DNA of 64,000 bases from Camelus bactrianus. Lineage: Eukaryota; Chordata; Mammalia; Artiodactyla; Camelidae. The translations under genes were made by a program, and so were the position numbers. Numbering within the stretch: position 1 is the first letter of the stretch; every line of letters begins with the position of its first letter. The stretch spans positions 58,566,104-58,630,103 of the forward strand of contig NC_133543.1 of NCBI RefSeq assembly GCF_048773025.1, written 5' to 3'. Positions 44,488 to 55,050 of this stretch are shown piece by piece. The notes under the pieces are model-generated. The model saw only the letters and a program-made list of their open reading frames with translations, ran no database searches and was not told the origin of the DNA.

Positions 44488-45023
44488 CTACATGCAGTCA
44501 ACAGAACAGAAAAAGGAAAAGATACCTGAAGCATAAACCACACAAAAGAAAAGCAGACATCATGCAACAAAGGGACACACAACACACATAAAATATCTTC
44601 ACAACATTTCTGAAAAGGTGGTGGTGTATGCCACCACTTTCTGCTTCCATGATTCCAAAACACTTTCCCAGACTCGATTCAAACAAACAAGCAAACAAAC
44701 AAACAGAAACAAGTTCTACTCATACAAAAAGCAATTTTACAAAAGAAGATTGTTAAGGACTGCCCAGACATTTGAAGTTCTTTGAAAACATTTGAAGCAA
44801 GCTGTGTTACTGGCAGACAGTTTTAAGCAAACAAGAGTTAACTGAATTCTGAAGAAGACTGAAAAAATAAAATCAAACAATGCCAGGATTTTCCCAAACC
44901 AAAGTGTTTGCTTGGATGAAATTATTTTCATCACAAGATGCACTGGCTGCATTGTTTGTCAACAGTGTTTCTACTGGGGCATCCCTTCAGAGAAGGGAGT
45001 GAAGATTGCTGCACATCTCTTAC
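44488..45023 (-). other. Intron, 0.54 kb
   Basis: Contains a short CAAA-type microsatellite (about 44681-44704); nothing else recognised. Confidence 0.6.
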
Positions 45024-45587
45024 CTCTGATAGTCACTGTTGCTGAAGAAGAGCTGCTTCCAGCTTCATTGGAAACTGTGCAAACGTAGGTTCCTGAATCT
45101 TTTAGCTTGGCCAGAGGGATCTCAAGTGATGCTATTTTATCTTCAAAATAGATCTTATAGTCTTTCCCAGGGGGGAGTTTCTGCCCGTTTTTACTCCATG
45201 TCACTGTGACTTTTCTGTCTTCATCTACTTGGCCCTCAAGGTGGATCTTCTTATTGATAGCTGATTGTACAGAGTCTAACTCTTTAATGAAATGCGGTTT
45301 GTCGATTATGGTCAACTCAGCTTGGCAGATGTCAGCTCCAAACTTGTTAGAAGCCTTACAGGAGTAAACCCCTCTATCTTGAATTGTAAGATTTGAGAGT
45401 TCTAAAATGTGTTTGTTGTCTACATCTGAAATCTTGCAGTGAGGGGAAGGCGAGAGGGCAACACCATCTTTCTGCCAAATGGTTTCGATCACGGGAGTCC
45501 CTGTCACTGTGCAGAGGAACTTGGCTGCCTTACCCACAAAAGTTGTAACGGACTTAGGTCTGGAGAAAAAGGTTGGTGGATATGCCT
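45024..45587 (-). CDS. TTN: Double-Ig exon, I28 and I29
   Basis: A 564-bp exon with two Ig domains. I28 starts EAYPPTFFSRPKSVTTFV, with core TIWQKDGVALS and F strand DRGVYSCKASNKFG. I29 starts IDKPHFIKELDSVQSAIN, with core VTWSKNGQKLP and F strand DSGTYVCTVSNEAG. It is the only tandem-Ig exon here holding two domains. In the family it is part of the segment kept in short cardiac N2B titin before the skipped block. Confidence 0.96.
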
Positions 45588-47405
45588 CTGTAAAAGAAAC
45601 ATTTTCAGCATTATATTTTGTCCCCACAAAGCTCTCACTGTAATTATACATTCCGAGAAAGAGAAAAGATGCATTATAATTTTTGATAGATATAAGATAT
45701 TATTTAAAGTAAGGTAATGTATTAATAAGATGAAAAGATGTGTTGAAGGCAAAGATGACAGTGTTTTTTTACAGAGGAGCAAGACGGCACTTTAAATGTC
45801 GCTATCAAAGGAAAGAACAAATGTTCCTTTATTTTGCAACATTAACTTGCTATTGCAAAATATTTGTCCATTTTACTAGCTGATTAATTGTTTGAGCTAT
45901 GTGATAAGCAATTCAGCTGACACTTTAATTTTGCAAATTTGAAGACCATATAAAGAAGATAAAGAAGATGTACGTGACTTTTCTAAAGAGTAGGGCTATC
46001 AAGCGATAAAAAGTTTGAGTAGTCTCTATAACCTTCACGTCAACCGCCAGCAAACCCTTAAGTGGCTCAACTTTAAAAGCATCCGCTAATCATTTCAAAA
46101 TTGTAAAAATATTTATAGCAGTAATTTTCCATTTCCTTTCTGCATTTGGAAGCTAGCCTTTATGAATCTCTCTTTCCAATTAAAAAAATATCTTCTTCCT
46201 TCTTTCCTCTTGTGATTTGAAGCTCAAGTGTTAGTCCCCATTGCTCAGCTGGCCTACTTTGGGTAAAGAAATTTCCCAAAGTGTCATTAAGAATAATGTC
46301 ATGCATTTGGTTGCATGAAGGCTCTTTTTTTTTTTTTTTTTTTGAGACTGTTTGATTACAAAAAGTGAAAACCACTAGATGGGTCACCATGGGCCTGGGG
46401 TGTGGAGTTTCTAATATAAAAGAGTTGTAGAGGAGAGGAAGCTACAGGGATCCTGATTTTTTCAAGTCAAAGAGATGTGCAGCATTTGCCTTTCCCCTCT
46501 GTGCTCTCATTGAAAAAGAAGACCAAGGGACAATCCCACGTTGACATATAGCACATGGCTTCTTTCAATAATACAAGTCACTGCTACCCCTGACTCTAAA
46601 CCACAGTTCATACTCACACTTTCCCTTGGGCAGAAGAAAGCAGAAAAGAGAACGAGAGAGGTGGGGGTGGGCGGAGAGAAAGGAAAGAGCTACACATTTT
46701 TTTGCTAATAAGGGAATTCAAACATCTGGTATGTGTTAACTACTTGAACGTCATCCTATGTGTCTTTAGAAAACTGAGAACAGAATCTGCGCGTAGTTGT
46801 TCTTATTTTTAAATTAGCAACAGAGCCTAGGCTGAGAGTCTTAGTTTGCAGTCCTGCACTAGCTCCCCATCTTACTAGGATTTGTTCAACTTTAGTTTTA
46901 TGCTCTGGAGTTTTTTCATTTTGTAATTCTGTTCTTAATTGGTTAACTGGTTCCTAATTATTAAATACACTGGGAAATCATTTATTTTTTAATAGCACCA
47001 AACTGTCCTGAAATTTTTTATATTAAGGGCCAAGCCAGGGTATTAGCAGTTATCTAAGACATTTCCACCAAGCTAGTCATTAAAAAAAAAAATAAAGAAA
47101 GAAAAGAAAAAGAATCCCCCCTAAAAAACCTCCAAACTCTCAGGAACCACTGCTTTTGTGATTCCTCGACATTAATCTCAAAACAATGAACTGTTTTTAG
47201 TGTTTTCTTTCACCACTGTTAGAAATACGATGGTCAGTAATGATTCCTTGTCTCACACATGCTCTGCAGTAGCTAGCCATGTTGTCACCACCTTGGCTGT
47301 TGGTCCCTCCAGTGAGGAGGACAAGCACTTCCTGCACCTGTACGAGAAGCAAAACAGGCAGTAACATGAGACGGAGTAACACCTGCATCAGTGCACGGCC
47401 TTTAC
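45588..47405 (-). other. Intron, 1.8 kb
   Basis: Contains a 19-base T run (46325-46343) and purine-rich stretches near 46630-46690 and 47080-47115. No repeat family or exon recognised. Confidence 0.6.
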
Positions 47406-47684
47406 CTGTCACAGTCAGCGTGGCTGTGCAGCTGGCACTGCCGTACTCGTTGGAAGCTTGGCAGGTGTACTCGCCACAGTCAACAGCCTGGGTTCTCAGG
47501 ATTTCCAGGGTGGAGACATAATTTGCAGATCGAATAGAACACTTGTCACTCTCGTAGATTTCTCGGCCAGCTTTGAACCACTGGAACCGGACATTGGGGG
47601 CACCGTGGATCTCACAGGTGAATTTGGCGAGGTGGCCCAGGGCTATGTCCAGGGGCTCAATTCTCCTCCTGATCACTGGGGCAG
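47406..47684 (-). CDS. TTN: Tandem Ig domain I27
   Basis: Starts AAPVIRRRIEPLDIALGH; B-strand AKFTCEIHG; core FQWFKAGREIY; F strand DCGEYTCQASNEYG. 279 bp. In human N2B titin the exon after N2B is this one; the phase (G|CT) fits the N2B exon end. Confidence 0.96.
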
Positions 47685-48457
47685 CTGCAAAGGGAAGCAG
47701 AGGCCATTAGCACACCTGCTTATCAGGTTCACCACATTCTTCTTTTCTTTCTTTTGTTGCTGTTAATGAAGTGTAACAGTTGAAACTGGTGAGTTGGATT
47801 GTAGCTGTTTAAGACAAGTGACTGGAAAATGAGAAAGATCACTGAAAGCAAGAGAAGACAATAAGCAGCTTTCAACATATTCAGTTGTTAACTTTTCAGT
47901 GAATAGTGAAAAAAACGACTAAAATGTGATGCTTACATGCATAGCAACGTGATATATTTAAATATACCATGCTGACTAGGAATACTGAGAACAACGTGAA
48001 AAAAACACCGTACACTAAATAAAGTGATAGAGTGAAACAACGGCAAAAAAGAAATCGGAACAAGACACACAAATGGACAATTAATCATGGTTATTCTGAA
48101 TTTAGGGATGAGACGGGGGATTTCGGGGTAACTAGGTGTTCACTGACAGCTTTTTATTATAAATTATTAAAGTATTTTCATGTAAAAATTAAGTAAAAAT
48201 GTATCAGGATTGTGAAATATATGAAAATATGTCTTATTCTAAAAATAAGTATCAGTGTAGATATAAGATACCACCTAGTAAGGCAGTAAGGGAAAAGGAG
48301 AAAGGTTAATAACCATGATTATGTCTGAGATTTCGTTCTTACTCTAAATAAACTGCATTCTGGCAATGGCAGATAAGTGAAAATTCAGTGAGGAAACCTA
48401 AATCATTCCAGTCCAGTGAATGTTAGAACTGGATCCACTTAATCCTTCAAATCCAAC
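47685..48457 (-). other. Intron after the N2B exon, 0.77 kb
   Basis: Nothing recognised. Confidence 0.6.
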
Positions 48458-51199
48458 CTCTTTTGACTACAGTGAGTTTTGCTGAAGTCGCTGCTCTTCC
48501 GTGGTCATTCAAGGCCTCACACGTATACTCTCCTTGATGTTCTTCTGTATTGACTTGGTCGATGACTAGCGTATATGTGTTTTGATCTTGTAAACACTTG
48601 AACTTTTCATCTGAAGGCACCAGTTTACTCTCAAAATACCAGTTCACCTCTCTGGCATCTGTTATGGATGACGTGAGGCTTACAGTGTCGCCTTCCTCAG
48701 CCATGGTGTCCACCAAGGGCGTACGTACAACAGGACCATCCTCCCTGAGGAAGCCACCCTCAGCTTCCTGGATCTCTACTGGGCCGACCTCCTCCTCAGT
48801 ATCACCTTCAGAGGATTTCTCTTTTTCCTCTGATGGTTTTGGGATCCCACCCTGCTTCTCACCAGAGATGGCAGTGGAAGTAGTTGCGGTCGTCACAGCT
48901 TTGACCTGACTTTCCACATGAAAGTAACTGACCTCTTCTGTTGAGACCAGATATTTAGATTCAACTTCTGGCTCCGTGATCGTGTCAACCTTCTGTGGCT
49001 CTGAAAAAGTACCCATTTCTTCCAGCAAGCCTGCTTGGTCTCCTTTCTGAACTCTAGGCTCCTCAGCTGTTAAGATGTTCATTTCCTCACATATTAGAGA
49101 GCACAAAGCATCCTTAAGTTCAGTTTTCAAGTTAGCCATTTGAGGATCAATGCCTTCCAGAATGATGGTTAATTCTTCAGTCAGAGACTTCACTGACGTA
49201 ATAAGGTAGGTGCACATAATGCAGTTGGGCTCTTGGGTGAAGTTTATGGCCTTGACCTCCACCTTTTCAATGTTTCTTAACCCTTCAGAGAAAAGACTCA
49301 GTTGCTCGCTGGCCACTGCTGCTTGCAAAGCTCTGCGGATCTGAGTTTTCAGGTGTAGTCGTTGCTCTTCTGGGATACCAGAAAGCAAACTTTCCTTAGA
49401 AAGAATGTCACTTCCCTGCACCTCCTGCACACCATGGATCGCCATGGGCTCTTTTGTGTACTCAGTGGTTTGGTTCAGGGGCATTGCCCAGTGGTCAGAA
49501 TGCTCTTCTTTGAGCAGTACCTGCTTTTCCTCACATGCTAACGGAAACCTTAAGGACTTGCCTTCCTCAACCCTGGCTGCAAAATCTTGCCCTGCACTGT
49601 CTAGTTGATCAGCACTTTCCATCAAGATTTCATATTCTGTGCCCGTGTGTTCTGAAGGGACCTGGGAGATCAGGACGTCAGGACCCTGGATTCTTTCCAC
49701 GTGACCCTCAGCTAAGCTCCGCTCCAGGATGAGAGCACTTTGTGCCTCTGGTTTTTGAAGAGTCACTCTTTGCTCTTTCTCCACTGTGGACACTGTCTTT
49801 TCTTTTGGTAAAAGTACTTCCTCAGTCACAGAGGTTGGGTATGAATGGGCTGGAGTTTCTTCTATTGACAACTGTGGATAACTCCCTTTAGGTTCAGCTA
49901 ATAAAGTTTTCAGAGGCTCAGCTGTTAATGGACTAATTTCTTCTACGGACATGGCACTTGGAAAGATATTTTCAGTACCTGATAGAACCACCTGGGACTC
50001 AGGCTCTTGATGTATTAGAATATCTTCTTTGGGGAGGGTTTTCTGGGACTGGACGATCTGTAGCTGTAAATTGGGAGGTGGTTCCTTGCGAGGCTGAACA
50101 TTAATAGTGCCACTGATGGAAGGATGTTCCCTGGTGCTTTCAGGAGTGGGCATCTTCTGCTCCAGCATGACTGTGGATTGCCGTTGCTCAGCTACTAAAG
50201 TAACTTGACTGCTCAATTCACTGGTTTTAACAATATGCTCATAAGAAAGCTGCTGCTTTTCTTCTGCCATTAAAGCCGCTTTCAAAACGGTGTCCTTTAC
50301 AAAAGCTGCAATTTCCTGCTCTGAGTCCAATGTGGGGACCTTTAAGGATGTCTGTGGAAAATCTTCAGGTGCCTCTGGCATGGACGTTGCTTTGCAGGGG
50401 GCATCAATCATGTGTGTGTCTTCCGGAAGCACGAGCAGCTCTGCGGCACAGGTGGACTCACCCCACACATTCTCTGCTTTACAGACATAGAGACCACTAT
50501 CTTCTCTCTGAGGGTCATTGACAATGAATGTTCCGGAACCATCAGGATTATGAATGATGGTATAATAAACATTGGTGCAAAGCTGCTTGTTTTCTTTGAA
50601 CCACAAAACAGTGGGTGTAGGCTCTCCAAGCACCATGTACTCAAAGATGGCAGGGAGCCCTTGAGCACAGCGAATTGGTTTTAACTCCTTAAGGAAGTAA
50701 GGAGGACAAGGACCTTCAAGCTTTTCTGGAGATTTCTCCTCTGGTTCTGTCTCTCTGAGCCCCTCGGCTTTGGAATTTATTTTCAGATAGGCGCTACAAA
50801 TTGCTTGTCCATATTCATTACTGGCAATACATGTATACTCTCCCTCATCCTCAAATTTGGTGAACAGAATGATCAAGCTGTGATCGTTACCATCAAAAAC
50901 AAATCTGTAGTCAGCTGAAGGGGTTAACATTACTCCATTAAAGAACCACTGAATTTGGGGCTTGGGAAAGCCAGTGACAGTAACAGACAGTTTAACTACA
51001 TCTCCTATGTTTATTTCAGCATTTGACACCTCTTTGATGAAAACTGGGACGCTGCCTTCCTTTTTGGAATCAAGTTTAGTTGAATGAACTGGAGGTTCAG
51101 ACAGAAGTTCAAGTGTTTCATTTCTACTAGATAAATGAATGCCAGAGCTATCAGTCTGAAGTCTTTCTTGCTCAGCAGACAGAAGAGAACTAGAAAACT
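48458..51199 (-). CDS. TTN: N2B exon: I24, I25, N2B unique sequence, I26
   Basis: A 2742-bp exon (914 codons), in the family expressed mainly in heart. Residues about 50-136 are I24 (core IQWFFNGVML, F strand DEGEYTCIASNEYG). About 164-265 are I25 (start PPYFLKELKPIRCAQ, core VLWFKENKQLC). About 270-820 are the N2B unique sequence, a disordered Glu/Ser/Gln-rich spring. About 826-914 are I26 (core VNWYFESKLVP, F strand HQGEYTCEALNDHG). In the family the unique sequence extends at high stretch, binds FHL proteins and alphaB-crystallin, and is phosphorylated by PKA, PKG and ERK, which lowers stiffness. The start is an acceptor at CCACGCAG, giving EFSSSLLSAEQERLQ. The donor AGAG|GTTGGA is weak in its last positions but is set by the phase of the next exon. 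The unique region seems about a dozen residues shorter than human from memory. Confidence 0.96.
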
Positions 51200-54159
51200 C
51201 TGCGTGGGGAAAAAGGATTATTATTGTATAATCAATAGTATTTAATAAACAAACAAAAGAGAAGTCAAAGAATTATGCACCAATTGCTGGTCTCCTGCTT
51301 CATTCCTGGAATCGTTAGATTATTTCAAGATTAATTTATCAAAAAGCACATTTCTAAAATTTTCACTTTAGCTTATTATATCATATTATATGATTATAAA
51401 TACTGCACTGATGCAACTTTCAATCCACTTCATTTGTGTTAGAGTTTATAAATTTTAAAGATGCTCTTATGAGTTCTCTTTGCGATAGAATCCCAATTCT
51501 AAAGTTTGAAAAACTGCTGGATAAATATTTGTAATAAAAGAATTCAGGATTATTTAAATACGTTTCTAAAAAGATCTAGAATTATTATTTATATTTAGAG
51601 TTTTCTTGAGTTTGAGATCTTCATTATCAAATGGAAAACTGCTTATTTCAAAAATAGAACATCTATGTTCTAGTTACAGCTTATAAACTGAAGCCACTAT
51701 TACAAATAAGGGGCTACAGGAAATATTTAATTTGAATTTTATTTGATTTAATCTGTTCTTAGTTACTAGAAATGCAGGCCTTCTTTTGCCTGTGTAAATT
51801 GCCATATTACTTCAACAATGCTTTTATAATGAGGCTGATGTTAAAAGTTAAGAAAGTGGGAGAATCAGAAATGAGAGAAAGTTCCAATGTTAAAAATTTG
51901 ATTACATTTTATTGAGCGAGAAATACCTATATAGTATTATTGAACAGAAAAACAAGCAGTGAATAACAGATACTCTTTAAACAGTGTCCTGAGTGACAGG
52001 ATGAAAGACATGTAATTTGGTAACAAGAAATCAGCTTTTCATGAAGTGTTGGGTGTGTAGAACAGCTGTTAATACTGCTTTTATTACCTAACCTAAAAGG
52101 AGGTTTACTATTTTATTAGTTCACTCCATTTGCATCACATGGAATAGTCTCATGCTTTAATTCCTTTCTGTTTGAATGTATAAGCTTTAGAAGGCAGGAC
52201 CCCAGTGTCTGCTGGCTGTGAACGCACTGGTCAAACAAACCTACCTGTAGCATGTAGAATACAGACTCATTTATTACCCAGTTAGTAAGCTGTAAAGCCA
52301 CTGATTAATTTCACATACCCATGGTGCCCACTTTATATTTAATCTGTAATATATCACTCATGTCAGCTTTCCCTTCACTTGAATTCCCAAAATACCTGGG
52401 AATGAATGTCAATACAGTGAAAACACCCCTATTCGCTAATATGTTGAAATACTTTCAATTGTTTTCCCTTAGTTTAAAACATGGTATTTCACCATTAAAA
52501 CAGATAGTAAATGAAATTCAAGAGGGCTGAAACATGAAAGGTGTAGTTAGGAATACATGTAGATTTAACAGCCAGTAATTATGTCTAAACTCTACTATGA
52601 AAATACAATGAATTTCCTATCCAGCATCAGAGATACTAATATTTCAGGCTTTTAAGTTATGTACCTCCTGAGTCAGAAAATTAAAAAAAAATCCATTTAA
52701 TTACCTACAACAATTAGTAAGTAAGCCAAGTGTGGGGCAAGGCTTATTTTTCTTTATTCAGTCATTGTCATTCTGAATACCCTCAAGTTCAATGCACTCG
52801 ACACTTACAGAATTCCAATGAGCAAAATCAAATAAAGCCTACCTTCTTGTGTGTGTAAAAGTGTATTTTTCAGCTCTTCCTGACAATCCTGTAAGGCATT
52901 AAAGATTTTTCTTTTCTTTTCTTTTTCTTAAGAACAAGTTTGAACTATTGGTAAGTTGTAAATGTTTGGGTAAAGTGTGCTTATCGTATTTGTCATGACC
53001 TGAATTTCTAATTTATTTAAACACTGATTATGTGACCAAAAGTAGAATAAATTCTAAGTCCCTAAACTACAGAATTAGTTCTATTTCTGGGATTTATGAT
53101 GTGATATATTACATTATATCTATAATTATGATCACAGATATTGTGTGCTCATTGGTTGAAATAGAAATTATTTTTCCACAATATTGTATCTGTCTCAAAA
53201 AGTTATGGTGACTCAAAACAAGCAAAGCAAATGTTCTTTGTTGGATAGGGTGGGTGGGGTGTGAGCCTGACTGCTTCATATTGTACACATTCTCCCAGTT
53301 TCTTCTTTAATTTGAAAGGCTTTTAGGGAATTTCCATTATGGGAATAAAAAAAATTGACAGATGAAGGAAACATAAAAGATATAATTGGATATATGAATT
53401 CTTTTGAGAATTAAATTTAAATTAAATATTTATTTTTAAAATTAAATGAAAATTAATATTTTAGTATGATCATGGTGCATAAAAATTGCTCAATGCAAAG
53501 GACAAATACAGTCATTAGGTAACAGTGAGTAATTTAGTGATGGAGGTAGAGAAGTTTCACAATTTTATTACTGTGTTCTACTATTTCTGTTGTCATCTAT
53601 TACAAAACTAAACTTTATTCTAAATTATATTTTAAAAAGTTACCACTGTCATGGCACAGAATCACAGAGTTGAATGATCACCTCTAGTCTTTTGGTCTCA
53701 CCCCTCATTTTTAGATTAAAAAAAAAACTGAATTTCTTTATACTTATTACATCTTCCATGAGAAAATTTAGTTCACTAATACATAAGTACAATTTAAGGA
53801 TCTTGTGAATTTACTATAATTATAATTTTGAAAAACAAAAAGAGTCACTTTAGAAACATATATACATCTTAAATTTAAAAGCTTACTGATTTCTAGTTAG
53901 TTTTAAAAGTGAAATTCAGTGAAAATGACAGGAAAGCTTACTATCTTGTTACTTGTATATAATTGGAAATACTAGTTACCATATCCCCTCGATACTAAGA
54001 TATCCTGCCTTCTTTTTCTAAAGATTCTGAAATTGGACTGCAGTTTAAAATCTATATATAAATGTAACACAGCAGTTTCTTTCCCCCCCAGGCTAGTATC
54101 AAATTAATGCTGCATTTTACACTTAGTGCTATCTCAAAAATTGAGAAAATGGGGTATTT
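51200..54159 (-). other. Intron between novex-3 and the N2B exon, AT-rich 3 kb
   Basis: AT-rich throughout. No exon or known repeat was recognised apart from the SINE beyond its upper end. A short stretch near 53655-53715 looks like an old repeat remnant but could not be assigned. Confidence 0.5.
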
Positions 54160-54175
54160 CCAAAAGTGGAAAGAT
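54160..54175. repeat. SINE target-site duplication, left copy
   Basis: Sixteen bases identical to 54327-54342. Confidence 0.95.
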
Positions 54176-54326
54176 TTAAAAAATTTTTTAAATTTATTTA
54201 TTTATTTTGTTGGGGAGGTAATTAGACTTTCGTTTGTTTGTTTATTTTAATGAAAGTACTGAGGATTGAACACAGGACCTCGTGCATGCTAAGCATACAT
54301 TCTACTACTGAACTATACCCTCCCCA
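54176..54326 (-). mobile_element. tRNA-Ala-derived SINE, camelid vic-1 type
   Basis: Read on the minus strand it starts GGGGAGGGTATAGTTCAG, then GCTTAGCATGCACGAGGTCC and a B-box-like GTTCAATCC, matching tRNA-Ala(AGC). A TAATTACCTCCCC body and an AAATAAATAAATAAA tail follow. It is flanked by a perfect 16-bp direct repeat (54160-54175 and 54327-54342, CCAAAAGTGGAAAGAT), the mark of LINE-driven insertion. The head has several changes from tRNA-Ala, so it is not brand new. From memory this SINE is confined to camelids. It lies in the same sense as TTN, downstream of the novex-3 stop. Confidence 0.88.
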
Positions 54327-54342
54327 CCAAAAGTGGAAAGAT
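54327..54342. repeat. SINE target-site duplication, right copy
   Basis: Sixteen bases identical to 54160-54175, next to the tRNA-like head of the SINE. Confidence 0.95.
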
Positions 54343-54551
54343 CTTTATTTGCAAATTCTGCAAATGTCTAAACTCCACCCACAAAGAGAGCATCATTGGT
54401 CCCTTCAAAACCAGCAAGAGTTAAAACACTTAAGAGGGATATTAATAATGAAAATATTTTTAAAACAGCCAAAAAATATTAAGATTGCAATGTAAAACAG
54501 CTTATAGCAGTAGCTACCAATTGCGCAAAGCTGGTTTCTGTTGTTGTTTGG

Positions 54552-54557
54552 TTTATT
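54552..54557 (-). terminator. TTN: Candidate poly(A) signal AATAAA for novex-3
   Basis: AATAAA on the minus strand about 495 nt after the novex-3 stop codon. It is the first exact hexamer I found downstream; a variant ATTAAA occurs earlier. Confidence 0.4.
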
Positions 54558-54801
54558 GGAAGTCCAAGTAAATAAGCATGGATTTAGATGCAAAAGAGTT
54601 ATCATTTCAAAAATGACTCAAAGCAGAAAGATTTTACCTTACCAATTTGTCTGTGTGGTCATCTGACATGGTCTTCCATTTCACATTTTACTTTGCCTAT
54701 ATAGTTTATCTGCTACAACAGAATGCATCCTGCTAAAACACTTCATGGAGGAGGAAGGAGGAGAAAGCAGAAATACAGACAAGTAGGTAGCCAAGGAGAC
54801 G

Positions 54802-54807
54802 TTTAAT
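54802..54807 (-). terminator. TTN: Candidate poly(A) signal ATTAAA for novex-3
   Basis: ATTAAA on the minus strand about 245 nt after the stop. Which signal is used cannot be settled from sequence. Confidence 0.35.
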
Positions 54808-55050
54808 TGTATTTGATGATTCACAGCAGAATTGACACAGGTGATGATTCCACAGTTTAGATGACAGAATATTTACATGTATTACGAACAAGAGATTTCC
54901 ACATAAAGAAACTATTTTCCCAGGGGGTTTTTCAATGTGACGTGTTTAAACAAAGTAGACCTATTTGGAAATTATTATATTTGGAAAATGTGAGAGCACT
55001 CAGATTGATTCTCATCATTCCACAGGCACTAACAGCTTGCACCAGGAACT

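Larger units (their letters stand above)
54343..55050 (-). other. TTN: Probable novex-3 3-prime UTR
   Basis: Sequence after the novex-3 stop up to the SINE. As novex-3 is a terminal exon, at least part must be untranslated mRNA. The end is unknown; signal hexamers lie at 54802-54807, 54552-54557 and 54344-54349. Confidence 0.5.

Noticed and set aside
54250-54326. Functional tRNA-Ala gene
   Set aside because: The tRNA-like part is the head of a SINE with target duplications and an A-rich tail, and it has several changes from tRNA-Ala.
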